Assembly (NCBI RefSeq): GCF_000974445.1
Contig: NZ_BBOJ01000026.1
Span: forward strand, 1 to 64,000
Source: Lentzea aerocolonigenes
GTDB lineage: Bacteria; Actinomycetota; Actinomycetes; Mycobacteriales; Pseudonocardiaceae
Direction: 5' to 3'
DNA: 64,000 bases
Positions 8,362-16,924 of this stretch are shown piece by piece (the first letter of the stretch is position 1; each line of letters starts with the position of its first letter). Position numbers and translations under genes: made by a program. Below the pieces are notes generated by a model. It saw only the letters and a list, made by a program, of their open reading frames with translations. It made no database searches and was not told the DNA's origin.

Positions 8362-9348
8362 GTGGTGTCGCAACCCTCGCGCCGTACCGTGCGTGGAGCG
8401 CTCGTAGCGACGGCAGCAGTCGTCGCGGCCGCTCTCCCCACGACGCCGGCCACCGCACAGCCTTCTGCCGCTGATGCGCTCGCGAAGTACAACGAGCTGT
8501 CCGAGAAGGCGTCCCAGCTCAACCAGGACCACCTGAAGGCCCAGGGCGACCTCGAGGCCAAGCAGCGTGAACTGGAAAAGGCCAAGGGCGATCTCGCCGC
8601 TGCTCAGAAGGCCGAGGAGTCCCTCCGCGGCCAGGTCGACGTCCTCACGGAGGCCACCAACTCCGGCGCGCGGTTCAGCCAGCTGTCCGCGCTGCTGGTG
8701 AGCGACTCGCAGCAGGACTTCCTCAACCGCATGTCGGCCATCAACATCCTGGCGGCCGACAACGCCGAGGCCCTGAAGAAGCTCACCGACGCCGTCGACG
8801 CGGCCGACAACGCCTCGAAGACGGCGAACGAGGCCACCGAGGCCTCGAAGAAGCTGCTCGGCGAGATCGAGCAGAAGAAGGCCGACCTGGCGAAGCAGCT
8901 GGACGAGGCCCGCAACCAGTACAACTCGCTCAGCGCGGCCACCAGGAACTCGCTGAAGAACGCCGGCGACATGTCGACGATCCTGGTCCCGCCCGGCACC
9001 GCCGGTAAGGCCCTGGAGTTCGCACTGGCCCAGCGCGGCAAGATGTACGTCTACGGCTCCAACGGCCCGGACACCTGGGACTGCTCCTCGCTGATCCAGG
9101 CCGCGTACCGCTCGGCCAACGTGTCGATCGGCCGCACCAGCTACGCCCAGGCCGCTGCGGGCCGCCCCGTCTCGCGCGCCGAGGTCAAGGCCGGCGACAT
9201 CATCGTCTACTACTCGAGCCAGTCCCACGTGGCCATGGCCGTGGACAACGTGCGCGCCGTGCACGCGTCCACCGAGGGTGTGCCGGTGAAAATCGCGGAC
9301 ATCAACTCGATCGGCCCGATCTCAGTGATCCGCCGCATCGAGGGCTGA
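8362..9348 (+). CDS. secreted NlpC/P60 peptidoglycan endopeptidase (second copy)
   Basis: The 328-residue paralogue of the preceding gene has the same layout: signal peptide ending near TATAQ, a coiled coil richer in Lys/Glu heptads (residues about 40-200), then an NlpC/P60 domain with Cys in DTWDCSSL and His in SQSHVAMAV. The C-terminal domains of the two copies are nearly identical, while the coiled coils have drifted, so this is a tandem duplication with the catalytic part held under stronger constraint. A GAAGGAGGA ribosome site lies before the GTG GTG start. A strong terminator hairpin follows at 9364-9393. Confidence 0.9.
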   Translation: MVSQPSRRTVRGALVATAAVVAAALPTTPATAQPSAADALAKYNELSEKASQLNQDHLKAQGDLEAKQRELEKAKGDLAAAQKAEESLRGQVDVLTEATNSGARFSQLSALLVSDSQQDFLNRMSAINILAADNAEALKKLTDAVDAADNASKTANEATEASKKLLGEIEQKKADLAKQLDEARNQYNSLSAATRNSLKNAGDMSTILVPPGTAGKALEFALAQRGKMYVYGSNGPDTWDCSSLIQAAYRSANVSIGRTSYAQAAAGRPVSRAEVKAGDIIVYYSSQSHVAMAVDNVRAVHASTEGVPVKIADINSIGPISVIRRIEG

Positions 9349-9363
9349 CGTTCTTCGTCGGTG

Positions 9364-9393
9364 AACGCCCCTTGCCTCCGGGCAGGGGGCGTT
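9364..9393 (+). terminator. intrinsic terminator after the NlpC/P60 pair
   Basis: AACGCCCC pairs with GGGGCGTT, and the stem extends through TTGCC/GGCAG (one G-T pair) to a TCCG tetraloop. TTTCGCTTT follows, giving a classical though weakly T-rich terminator. Confidence 0.8.
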
Positions 9394-9499
9394 TCGCTTT
9401 CACTCCAGCGGGTGCACGTGCCTTCGCGGCCCGGCGAGGTGTCCGGCTCTTGGCTACGTTCCGCTTCGGCACCGTCATCGTCCGAAGTGGAGCGTCTCA

Positions 9500-10063
9500 G
9501 TGGACACCTTGCAAGCCGGGCAGGAACTCACCCGCGGCCAGCAGCTCACCACCGCCAACGGCTACATGCTGACCCTGCAGTCCGACGGCAACCTGGTGCT
9601 GTCCGAGAACACCGGCACGGTGTGGGCCAGCGGCACCGACGGCAAGGGAGCCGTGCGCGCCGCGTTGCAGGACGACGGCAACTTCGTGCTCTACACCGGC
9701 GACAACAACGCCGTGTGGGCCACCAACACCGCGGGCAACAACGGCTCGCGCCTGGTGCTGCAGGACGACCGCAACCTCGTCGTGATCGCGGGCGACGGCA
9801 GCGCCAAGTGGGCGTCGGGCACGAACACCGCGTCCCCGCAGGCAGCCCCCGAGGCCGCCGCGCCGGTTGTCGAGGAGCCGGCTGCTCCTGCTGCTCCTGC
9901 TGCTCCGGCCGTGCAGACGTACACCGTGCAGGGTGGCGACACGTTGTGGGCGATCGCCGAGCGCTTCTACGGTGACGGGAACCGGTACGGCGAGATCGCT
10001 TCGGCGAGCGGGATCTCGAACCCGGACCTCATCCACCCCGGACAGGTGCTGACGATTCCCTGA
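9500..10063 (+). CDS. B-lectin plus LysM domain protein
   Basis: The 187-residue product has an N-terminal bulb-type (monocot mannose-binding) lectin domain, residues about 3-105, with three repeats of the form LQSDGNLVL/LQDDGNFVLY/LQDDRNLVV. A Pro/Ala linker follows, then a C-terminal LysM module (TYTVQGGDTLWAIAERFYGD). LysM binds peptidoglycan or chitin, and the lectin binds mannose-type sugars. No signal peptide is visible even when the frame is followed upstream. The GTG at 9500 has GGAG 7 bp before it. Lectin-like bacteriocins of the LlpA type share the lectin fold and also lack a signal, so an antagonistic or adhesive role is possible. Confidence 0.85.
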   Translation: MDTLQAGQELTRGQQLTTANGYMLTLQSDGNLVLSENTGTVWASGTDGKGAVRAALQDDGNFVLYTGDNNAVWATNTAGNNGSRLVLQDDRNLVVIAGDGSAKWASGTNTASPQAAPEAAAPVVEEPAAPAAPAAPAVQTYTVQGGDTLWAIAERFYGDGNRYGEIASASGISNPDLIHPGQVLTIP

Positions 10064-10117
10064 GGTTCGCCTCACAGGCCCGTTCTCGGGCACGTTGCGG
10101 ACGTCGGTGGCTCCTTT

Positions 10118-10246
10118 GGGATGCCGTTGCTCGGGGATGCCGTTGCTCGGGGGGTGCCGTCGTTCTGGGATGCCGTCACTCTGGAACGCCGTCGCTCTGG
10201 AACGCCGTCGCTCTGGGATGCCGTCGTTCGGAAACGCCGTCGTCCG
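10118..10246. repeat. 16-bp tandem repeat, eight copies
   Basis: Eight units of the form GGRAYGCCGTCGYTCK follow one another without gaps (10118-10133, 10134-10149, 10150-10166 with one extra base, then 16-bp units to 10246). A ninth partial unit leads into the terminator. They lie between convergent genes and have no coding frame of note. The units are too short and lack spacers, so this is not a CRISPR array. Confidence 0.85.
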
Positions 10247-10255
10247 GAATGCCTG

Positions 10256-10289
10256 AACGGGCCGGCCCCATCGCGGGGGCCGGCCCGTT
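10256..10289. terminator. bidirectional terminator, perfect 14-bp stem
   Basis: AACGGGCCGGCCCC and GGGGCCGGCCCGTT are exact inverted copies around the 6-base loop ATCGCG. The hairpin lies between the convergent lectin gene and the HesB-like gene and could serve both. Confidence 0.8.
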
Positions 10290-10315
10290 CCGCACGTCTG
10301 GTCCGCGCCTGACTC

Positions 10316-10639
10316 TCAGCCGACCTGGCCGTTCGGGCTGTCGGGCCCCTCCTGCCGAGCGATCGCGAAGGCGGGGTTGCCGTCGGCGTCCTGGCGCACG
10401 TCGAGGACCTTGTCCTCCAGGTACTGGGCGGCAGCCGGTTCCATGATGACCTTGGCCCCCGCCGGAGCCGCCACCACTTCATCGCCATCGACCGGCTCAC
10501 TGAGCGACAGCTCCAGAGCGGTCTGGCTGTTCTGCTCGGCGGCCAGGGCGAAGCGCAGGCCGACGCCGTCGTCGGTGCCCTCTGACTGTGACGTCAGCTC
10601 GTTGATGACCTCAGCAGCCATCGGCGTCACTTCGAGCAT
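10316..10639 (-). CDS. HesB/IscA-fold protein without cluster cysteines
   Basis: The 107-residue protein has the pattern of A-type iron-sulfur carrier relatives: MLEVTPMAAEVINELT at the start and a later AGAKVIMEPAAAQYLEDKVLDV strand-helix segment. Many actinobacterial proteins of this kind are named HesB-like. It has no cysteine at all, so it cannot bind a cluster in the usual way. The internal ATG at 10639 was chosen because it starts the conserved domain. It stands alone, facing a shared terminator. Its function is unknown. Confidence 0.65.
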   Translation of the reverse strand: MLEVTPMAAEVINELTSQSEGTDDGVGLRFALAAEQNSQTALELSLSEPVDGDEVVAAPAGAKVIMEPAAAQYLEDKVLDVRQDADGNPAFAIARQEGPDSPNGQVG

Positions 10640-11245
10640 GTCGGCCCCTTCATCAGGAAACAAGAAACTCGTTCCGTGTTCCCGACCTGGGCCGAGTTCA
10701 ACCACCGCTCGCCGAATTCGCCGGCAATTGGGCGGGAGCGGGGGCGTTGGCGCAGGTGAGAGGCTTGGCCGCCTGAGGTCGGTCGGACGTTCTCGGCGAC
10801 GCCGCGGGCCGCACTCCCGGCTTCCCGGGGAGTCGGGCAGCCGTGCTCCAGCTGGGCTTGGGACGTGCCACGTCGGCCTCATCTCCAGGCCGCATCACGC
10901 ACCAGTCGACGCGACGCGTGGCCAACGCGACGCGTGTCGGGAGTGGCAGATGGCGGGAGCGGCGCGCCGTGTGGGATTGCCCTGCCTGCGCGCGACGTTG
11001 ACGGGTTGGGCTCTCTGCACGCGGCGTGGGCGGGGGCCGCGCCGCCTGCGCACGGCCTGGGCAAGCTTGGCGCTGGGGTGCACGACCGCGTTCGATGCGC
11101 CGCTGACGCCGCGTGCGGCGCACCCGAACGCCAACTCCGCCTACGCCACCCGGTGCGCCGACCTCGACACCTCGCTCCCCACGCGCCAGCCACACACCGA
11201 AGCCCGACCCACCACACGCGGCGCACCACGCGCCCAGCCCCTCGC
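10640..11245. other. gene-free, GC-rich stretch with local repeats
   Basis: Open frames here are low-complexity Arg/Pro/Ala products in several frames and none has domain content. The stretch holds short direct repeats such as the ACGCGACGCGTG pair near 10908-10935 and the first copy of a 46-bp repeat. It may contain the promoter of the HesB-like gene at its left edge. Confidence 0.5.
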
Positions 11246-11288
11246 CTACGCCACCCGATGCGCCGGCCTCGACACCTCGCTCCTCACG
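11138..11288. repeat. 46-bp direct repeat, two copies 105 bp apart
   Basis: Copies at 11138-11183 and 11243-11288 differ at about four positions. The second copy contains the last codons and stop of the gene at 11246-11890. The first lies beyond the stop in the same reading frame (offset 105 = 35 codons), so the gene's end appears to have been duplicated. Confidence 0.75.
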
Positions 11289-11890
11289 TGCCCGCAAGCC
11301 GAGCACACCCGCTGCACCGGGATGAGGTCCGCCACCAGGCGCCACGAGTCCGCGAACGACGGCACCTCCTGGCCCGGCACCAGCAGGCTGTCCAGGACCT
11401 CCTGGCGGCGGCGGCCCTTTTCGCGGCTGCGTTCCACCGGGTCGCGGCGGTGGGCGAGGGCTCGGGATTCGGCGCGGGCGCGTTCGCCTTCCGAGGTCAG
11501 GCTGGTGCCTCGACGGGGGGCGTGCAGGGCGGCGTTGCGGCGGTTCACGCGGTACCACTCGCCCAGCGACACGCCTGGTAAGGGTGGGCGGGCCAGGCGG
11601 GCGCCGTCTGCTGTCCAGGTGCGGAGGCGGGCTCGCAGGAACTCGTGGGCCACCTGGGCTCGGGAACGCGGCCTGCCCTGGCGGGTGCCGTCCGGCTTGG
11701 TGTCGACGGCCACCAGCAGGGCGTCCACGCTCCAGCCCGCCGCGAACCACGGCTCCAGCAGGCGGCGGACCCAGCGGCGGTCGGCGTCCGGCCACGAGGC
11801 GCGCACGCACAGGGACTCCACGGCGACGTCCACGTCGGCGTCTGTGGACGGCACCACGCGGCCCGGCCAGCGACGGGGTTCGATCTGCAT
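11246..11890 (-). CDS. hypothetical protein with C-terminal Cys pair
   Basis: The 214-residue product is basic and helical. It opens with MQIEPRRWPG and contains AAGWSVDALLVAVDTKPDGT, a segment type I associate with actinobacterial plasmid or replication-associated proteins. The link is weak. Near the C-terminus VCSACGHVRSEV looks like half of a zinc ribbon. The ATG at 11890 is preceded by GGGAGGT. The Arg-rich middle (DPVERSREKGRRRQEV) could bind nucleic acid. No neighbour suggests a pathway. Confidence 0.55.
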   Translation of the reverse strand: MQIEPRRWPGRVVPSTDADVDVAVESLCVRASWPDADRRWVRRLLEPWFAAGWSVDALLVAVDTKPDGTRQGRPRSRAQVAHEFLRARLRTWTADGARLARPPLPGVSLGEWYRVNRRNAALHAPRRGTSLTSEGERARAESRALAHRRDPVERSREKGRRRQEVLDSLLVPGQEVPSFADSWRLVADLIPVQRVCSACGHVRSEVSRPAHRVA

Positions 11891-11987
11891 CTGACTGACC
11901 TCCCTGTAGCACACACGAACATCTGTTCGACATGCTGCCACGGGGGTCTGACAAAAATGGAACACCTGATCTCTGACCAGGGGAAAC

Positions 11988-12947
11988 TCACCCGATCAGC
12001 ACAGCGGCACCGGTCACCCGACCAGCCCTGAGGTCCGACAGCGCCAGGTTCGCCGCGGAAAGCGGATACGGCTGCACGGCGACCTCCAGCCGATGCGAGC
12101 CGCAGAACGACAAGAACTCAGCCGCGTCGGCGCGGGTGTTCGCCGTGACCGACCTGATCTGCCGCTCCTGGAACAGGTGCCGCGAGTGAGAGAGAGCCGG
12201 AACGTCGGTCAGGTGGATCCCGGCGATCGCCAGCGTCCCGCCCCGGTCCAGAGCCTCCAACGCGGGCGGCACCAACGTCCCGACCGGCGCGAACAGCACC
12301 GCCGAGTCCAGCAACACCGGAGGCGAGAGATCACCAGCCGAAGCCGCCCCCAACGACAACGCCAGAGCTCGCGCCGCGGAGGACCGCGTCACCACGTGCA
12401 CCTCGTACCCACGAGCCACCGCGACCTGCAACGCCAGATGAGCGGAGCCGCCGAACCCGTAGATCCCCAACCGCCCACCAGGTGGCACCGCGGCACGCTT
12501 CAACGCCCGGTACCCGATGATCCCGGCACACAACAACGGCGCCAGCGACTCGTCCGAATACCCCGAAGGCAGCCGCAACGCATAAGCAGCAGGAACGACC
12601 GCATAAGACGCATAACCCCCGTCGGCGTCCCACCCGGTGTAAAGCGACGACGGGCACAGGTTCTCGTCACCGCGCAGACAAAATCGGCAACTCCCGCAGG
12701 TGTGCCGCAACCAGGCGATTCCCACACGTTCGCCAACGACGAAATCGCCGCTGGCAACGACAACCTCACCAACGACCTGATGCCCTGGCACGACCGAAAC
12801 GCGGTGCACGGGCAGATCGCCGTCCACGACGTGCAGGTCGGTGCGGCACACCCCGCAGGCGAGTACCCGCACCAGCAGCTCGCCCGGAGCGGGCGCGGGC
12901 ACCGGCACGTCCGCGGACCGCAACGGCGTGGTCTGCCACGAAAGCAT
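11988..12947 (-). CDS. zinc-dependent alcohol dehydrogenase family protein
   Basis: This 319-residue medium-chain dehydrogenase has the catalytic zinc Cys in CGVCRTDLH, a His in the PGHQVVGE segment, and the structural zinc loop [15 protein letters not shown]. The cofactor fold is marked by [11 protein letters not shown], a degenerate GxGxxG. The family, which includes AdhA/AdhP-like enzymes of actinobacteria, oxidises alcohols with NAD(P). It is divergent from the VIT1-type gene with only 23 bp between the two start codons. Confidence 0.85.
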   Translation of the reverse strand: MLSWQTTPLRSADVPVPAPAPGELLVRVLACGVCRTDLHVVDGDLPVHRVSVVPGHQVVGEVVVASGDFVVGERVGIAWLRHTCGSCRFCLRGDENLCPSSLYTGWDADGGYASYAVVPAAYALRLPSGYSDESLAPLLCAGIIGYRALKRAAVPPGGRLGIYGFGGSAHLALQVAVARGYEVHVVTRSSAARALALSLGAASAGDLSPPVLLDSAVLFAPVGTLVPPALEALDRGGTLAIAGIHLTDVPALSHSRHLFQERQIRSVTANTRADAAEFLSFCGSHRLEVAVQPYPLSAANLALSDLRAGRVTGAAVLIG

Positions 12948-12954
12948 GATCCCC

Positions 12955-12964
12955 AGGTTAGCCT
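12955..12964. promoter_or_regulatory. partial DtxR-type iron box before the VIT1-type gene
   Basis: AGGTTAGCCT equals the centre and left half of the iron-box consensus TTAGGTTAGCCTAACCTAA. Over the whole 19-bp window the match is about 12 positions. It lies within the 23 bp that separate two divergent start codons. Confidence 0.35.
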
Positions 12965-12970
12965 GCGGAA

Positions 12971-13672
12971 ATGACGCACGACGAGCCCCACGACGAGGTC
13001 ACCGGCGATCGCATGAACTGGCTGCGCGCAGGTGTTCTCGGTGCGAACGACGGCATCGTGTCCACCGCCAGCCTCGTCGTCGGCGTCGCCGGCGCGACCA
13101 CGGACCGGGGGCAGATCCTCATCGCGGGCCTCGCCGGTCTCTTCGCGGGCGCGATGTCGATGGCGTCCGGCGAGTACGTCTCCGTCAGCAGCCAGCGCGA
13201 CGCCGAACGGGCACTTTTGGCGAAGGAGCGCCGCGAGCTCAGGGAGATGCCGGAGGAGGAGCTCGAGGAACTGGCGGAGATCTACCAGGGCAAGGGCCTC
13301 GACGCGGACACCGCGCAGGAGGTCGCGAAACAGCTCACCGAGCACGACGCGCTGGCCGCCCACGCCGAGGCCGAGCTGCACATCGACCCGGACGAGCTCA
13401 CGAACCCGTGGGGCGCCGCCGTCGCGAGCTTCATCGCGTTCACGATCGGCGCCCTGCTCCCCCTCGCCGCGATCATCCTGACACCGACCAGCCTGCGCGT
13501 CCCGGTGACCGTCGTCTCCGCCATCCTCACCCTCGCCCTGACCGGGTTCATCAGCGCGAGGCTCAGCGGTGCGGGCAAGCGGCGCGCGATCGTGCGCAAC
13601 GTCGTGGGCGGGCTGGTCGCGATGGGTGTCACCTACGCGATCGGTTCGCTCGTCGGCCAAAGCATCGGATAG
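12971..13672 (+). CDS. VIT1/CCC1 family iron/manganese transporter
   Basis: The 233-residue membrane protein opens with [21 protein letters not shown], the family hallmark (Asn-Asp-Gly in the first segment). It also has the [20 protein letters not shown] motif (Gly-Glu-Tyr-Val), an acidic cytosolic helical domain of about residues 75-135 that binds metal, and three further membrane segments. Such proteins move Fe2+ or Mn2+ out of the cytosol. The partial iron box just upstream fits metal-dependent control. Confidence 0.9.
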   Translation: MTHDEPHDEVTGDRMNWLRAGVLGANDGIVSTASLVVGVAGATTDRGQILIAGLAGLFAGAMSMASGEYVSVSSQRDAERALLAKERRELREMPEEELEELAEIYQGKGLDADTAQEVAKQLTEHDALAAHAEAELHIDPDELTNPWGAAVASFIAFTIGALLPLAAIILTPTSLRVPVTVVSAILTLALTGFISARLSGAGKRRAIVRNVVGGLVAMGVTYAIGSLVGQSIG

Positions 13673-13696
13673 CGCCGAACTGGGTACTGCCAGGAC

Positions 13697-13915
13697 ATGA
13701 GTGAAGAACGTGGCGCGTACGTCCCGCAGGACACCGACAGCTTCGAGGCCCTCGACGAGGACAACCTCAAGCACGACCCGTTGGAGACCGAGCCGGAGGA
13801 GGGCTGGGCCGAGTCCGACAAGTACGGGATGACCGAGTACGAGCAGGCACATCCCCGTCCTCTCGACGAACGCCTCAAGGAAGAGCGCAGCGATGTCGGC
13901 GAGCCGGGTGCATGA
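13697..13915 (+). CDS. small acidic DUF5709-like protein
   Basis: The 72-residue, strongly acidic product (QDTDSFEALDEDNLKHDPLE, then EEGWAESDKYG and RPLDERLKEE) has the layout of actinobacterial DUF5709 proteins: a repeated Asp-rich start and a Gly-Trp followed by LDxRL. The function is unknown. It sits between the transporter and the beta-phosphoglucomutase gene with short gaps and may be co-transcribed. Confidence 0.65.
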   Translation: MSEERGAYVPQDTDSFEALDEDNLKHDPLETEPEEGWAESDKYGMTEYEQAHPRPLDERLKEERSDVGEPGA

Positions 13916-13922
13916 TCGAAGC

Positions 13923-14600
13923 ATGAGCCTCGGCATCCCGGAGAAGATCACGGCGTTGCTGTTCGACCTGGACGGTGTGCTCACCAGCACCGCCGTGCTG
14001 CACCGCCAGGCGTGGCGGCAGACGTTCGAGGGCATGGGCCAGCCGTTCAGCGAGCAGGACTACCTCGCCCACGTGGACGGAAAACCGCGCTACGACGGCG
14101 TCCGCAGCTTCCTGGCCTCGCGCGGCCTCACCCCGCCGGAGGACGAGATCCGCCGCATCGGCGACCAGAAGAACAACCTGGTCAACCAGATCATCGACGA
14201 GCAGGGCATCACGCCGTACCCCGGCTCGGTGCGCTACCTCCAGGCAGCGCGCCAGGCGGGTCTGCCCATCGGCGTGGTCACCTCGTCGGCCAATGCCATG
14301 CGCGTGTTGCGCGCCGGCGATCTCCTCGACTACGTGGACGCTCTGGTGGACGGCAACGTGATCGTCGCGTCGAACCTCCACGGCAAACCGGAACCGGACT
14401 CGTTCATCGAGGGCGCGAGAAGGCTCAAGACGGCACCGGAGAACGCCGCCGTCTTCGAGGACGCGCTCGCCGGGGTCGCGGCGGGTCACAAGGGCGGGTT
14501 CGGGTTCGTGGTCGGCGTGGACCGCGGCAACCAGGCCGAAGCCCTCAAGACCAACGGCGCCGACGTCGTCGTCAACGAGCTCGACGAGCTGCTGTCATGA
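13923..14600 (+). CDS. beta-phosphoglucomutase (HAD superfamily)
   Basis: This 225-residue HAD-IA enzyme has the nucleophile and acid/base Asp in FDLDGVLTST (Asp15, Asp17), motif II Ser-Ser in VVTSSANAMR, Lys in GKPEPDSF and the FEDALAGVAAG motif. It converts beta-glucose-1-phosphate to glucose-6-phosphate. Its stop overlaps the ATG of the GH65 phosphorylase gene (ATGA), the classic pairing in which the phosphorylase releases beta-glucose-1-phosphate for this enzyme. ATG at 13923 was chosen because the HAD motif follows at the expected distance. Confidence 0.88.
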   Translation: MSLGIPEKITALLFDLDGVLTSTAVLHRQAWRQTFEGMGQPFSEQDYLAHVDGKPRYDGVRSFLASRGLTPPEDEIRRIGDQKNNLVNQIIDEQGITPYPGSVRYLQAARQAGLPIGVVTSSANAMRVLRAGDLLDYVDALVDGNVIVASNLHGKPEPDSFIEGARRLKTAPENAAVFEDALAGVAAGHKGGFGFVVGVDRGNQAEALKTNGADVVVNELDELLS

Positions 14601-16924
14601 GCTACGCGATCGAACCGTGGCAGCTGCGCTGGCAGGGCCTCGCCGTGGACCAGCTGCACCGCACCGAGTCCACGTTCGCCCTGTCCAACGGCCACATCGG
14701 CATGCGCGGCACCCTTGACGAGGGTGAACCCAGAGGTCTCCCTGGCACGTACCTCAACGGCTTCTACGAGGAGCACCCGCTGCCGTACGGCGAGGCGGGC
14801 TACGGTTACCCCGAGGCCGGGCAGACCGTCGTCAACGTCACCGACGGCAAGATCATCCGGTTGCTGGTCGAGGACGAGCCGCTGGACATGCGCTACGGCA
14901 ACGCGATCGAGCACGAGCGGACGCTGGACTTCCGCTCCGGCACGTTGCGCCGCCGCACGGTCTGGGAGTCGCCGACCGGCCGGCGTGTGACCGTGCGCAG
15001 CGAACGGCTCGTGTCGTTCACGCAGCGCGCGGTCGCGGCCATCCGTTACGAGGTCGAGCCGCAGGAGGACCTGCAGCTCGTCGTGCAGTCCGACCTGCTG
15101 GCCAACGAGCCGACCATCCACCGCACCAACGATCCCCGCGTCGCGGCCGCGCTGGACGCCCCGCTGGTCAACGACTTCACGATGGCCGAGAAATCGCGGG
15201 CCGTGCTGTGCCACCACACCAAGGTGTCCGGCCTGCGCATGGCCGCCGCGATGGACCACGAGATCTGCATCGGCGAGGACGGCGACGAACAGGACCCGCG
15301 CACGGAGATCCGCGCCGAGGCCGACCTCGCGCGCTACACCGTGGCAGTCGACGTGCCCGCCGGCAGCTGCCTGAAGCTCACCAAGTACCTCGCCTACGGC
15401 TGGTCCGGCCAGCGTTCCACCCCGGCGCTGCGGGCCCAGGTCGAGGCCGCGCTCGCCGGTGCCTGCCAGACGGGCTGGGACGGGCTCGTGCGGGAGCAGC
15501 GGGAGTTCCTCGACGACTTCTGGCAGGTCGCGGACATCGAGATCGAGGGCGACGACGAGCTGCAGCAGGCCATCAGGTTCGCGTTGTTCCACATCCTGCA
15601 GGCCGGCGCCCGCGGGGAAACCCGTGCCATCCCTGGAAAAGGTCTCACCGGACCCGGCTACGACGGTCACGCGTTCTGGGACACCGAGATGTTCGTGCTC
15701 CCGGTGCTCACCTACACGCTGCCCGACGCCGCCCGCGACGCGCTGCGGTGGCGTCACTCCACTTTGGACAAGGCACGCGATCGCGCGAAGGTGCTGGGGC
15801 TCAAGGGAGCCGCGTTCCCGTGGCGTTCGATCAACGGTGCGGAGTGCAGCGCGTACTGGCCAGCGGGCACGGCCGCGTTCCACGTCTCCGGCGACGTCGC
15901 CTACGCCACGCAGCAGTACCTCAACGCCACGAACGACGAGTGCTTCGACCGCGACGAAGCGACCGAGATCCTCGTGGAGACCGCACGGTTGTGGCTCTCG
16001 CTCGGGCACCACGACCCGCACGACGGTTTCCGCATCGACGGTGTGACGGGCCCGGACGAGTACTCGGCGATCGTGGACAACAACGTCTACACGAACCTGA
16101 TCGCGCAGCAGAACCTGTGGGCCGCCGCCGACGCCGCGGAACGCAACCCGAGCGACGCGACGGAAGAGGAGATCCGAGCCTGGCGCCGGGCCGCCGACGA
16201 CATGGCGATCCCCTACGACGAGATGCTGAAGGTGCATCCGCAGGCGGACAACTTCACCAAGCACGCGGAGTGGGACTTCGAGAACACACCGGAGGAGAAG
16301 TACCCGCTGCTGCTGCACTTCCCGTACTTCGACCTGTACCGCAGGCAGGTCGTGAAGCAGGCGGACCTCGTGCTCGCGATGCACGTGCGCGGCGACGCGT
16401 TCAGCGACGCGGACAAGGCGCGCAACTTCGCCTACTACGAGGCCCGCACCGTGCGCGACTCGTCGTTGTCGGCGGGCACGCAGGCGGTGCTGGCCGCGGA
16501 GGTCGGGCACCTCGACCTGGCGTTCGACTACCTCGTCGAGGCGGTGTTCACCGACCTGCACGACCTGCACGACAACGTCAACAACGGCCTGCACATGGCC
16601 TCGCTGGCGGGGGCGTGGATGGCGCTCGTCGCCGGGTTCGGCGGCATGCGCGACCACGGCGGTGAGCTGACGTTCGCGCCGCGGCTGCCGGCCTCGCTGA
16701 CGCGGTTCTCGTTCCGGATGGCCTTCCAGGGCACGAGGATCTCGATCGACGTGTGCGAGACCGAGGCCACCTACCGGATCGTGGACGGCACCGAGCTGAA
16801 GACCCGGCACCACGGCGAACCGATCACGATCACGGTGGACGAGCCGGTGACGATGCCGATCCCGAAGGCTCCCGAGCTCGAACGGCCGAAGCTGCCGTTC
16901 GGCAGGGAGCCGCGTCGGCGCTAG
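14597..16924 (+). CDS. GH65 disaccharide phosphorylase (trehalose/maltose/kojibiose type)
   Basis: The 775-residue enzyme has an N-terminal beta-sandwich (ESTFALSNGHIGMRGTLDEG), an (alpha/alpha)6 barrel and a short C-terminal sheet. The catalytic acid is Glu488 in GVTGPDEYSAIVDNN. Phosphate-binding residues are expected in the HDLHDNVNNGLHMAS-type segment near the C-terminal third, seen here as LHDLHDNVNNGLHMASLAG. It phosphorolyses an alpha-glucoside to beta-glucose-1-phosphate and glucose. Which disaccharide is used cannot be told from sequence alone. It is coupled to the upstream mutase. Confidence 0.88.
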   Translation: MSYAIEPWQLRWQGLAVDQLHRTESTFALSNGHIGMRGTLDEGEPRGLPGTYLNGFYEEHPLPYGEAGYGYPEAGQTVVNVTDGKIIRLLVEDEPLDMRYGNAIEHERTLDFRSGTLRRRTVWESPTGRRVTVRSERLVSFTQRAVAAIRYEVEPQEDLQLVVQSDLLANEPTIHRTNDPRVAAALDAPLVNDFTMAEKSRAVLCHHTKVSGLRMAAAMDHEICIGEDGDEQDPRTEIRAEADLARYTVAVDVPAGSCLKLTKYLAYGWSGQRSTPALRAQVEAALAGACQTGWDGLVREQREFLDDFWQVADIEIEGDDELQQAIRFALFHILQAGARGETRAIPGKGLTGPGYDGHAFWDTEMFVLPVLTYTLPDAARDALRWRHSTLDKARDRAKVLGLKGAAFPWRSINGAECSAYWPAGTAAFHVSGDVAYATQQYLNATNDECFDRDEATEILVETARLWLSLGHHDPHDGFRIDGVTGPDEYSAIVDNNVYTNLIAQQNLWAAADAAERNPSDATEEEIRAWRRAADDMAIPYDEMLKVHPQADNFTKHAEWDFENTPEEKYPLLLHFPYFDLYRRQVVKQADLVLAMHVRGDAFSDADKARNFAYYEARTVRDSSLSAGTQAVLAAEVGHLDLAFDYLVEAVFTDLHDLHDNVNNGLHMASLAGAWMALVAGFGGMRDHGGELTFAPRLPASLTRFSFRMAFQGTRISIDVCETEATYRIVDGTELKTRHHGEPITITVDEPVTMPIPKAPELERPKLPFGREPRRR

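Noticed and set aside
10118-10250. CRISPR array
   Set aside because: The repeated units abut one another without unique spacers and are only 16 bp long; no cas gene is nearby.
10865-11581. Several overlapping Arg/Pro/Ala-rich frames in the gap right of the HesB-like gene
   Set aside because: All are low complexity in several frames at once, lack ribosome sites, and overlap the better-supported gene at 11246-11890.
14486-16813. 775-codon minus-strand frame opposite the GH65 gene
   Set aside because: Composition (Arg/Val/Leu/His without domains) is typical of an antisense frame; the plus-strand GH65 motifs are decisive.
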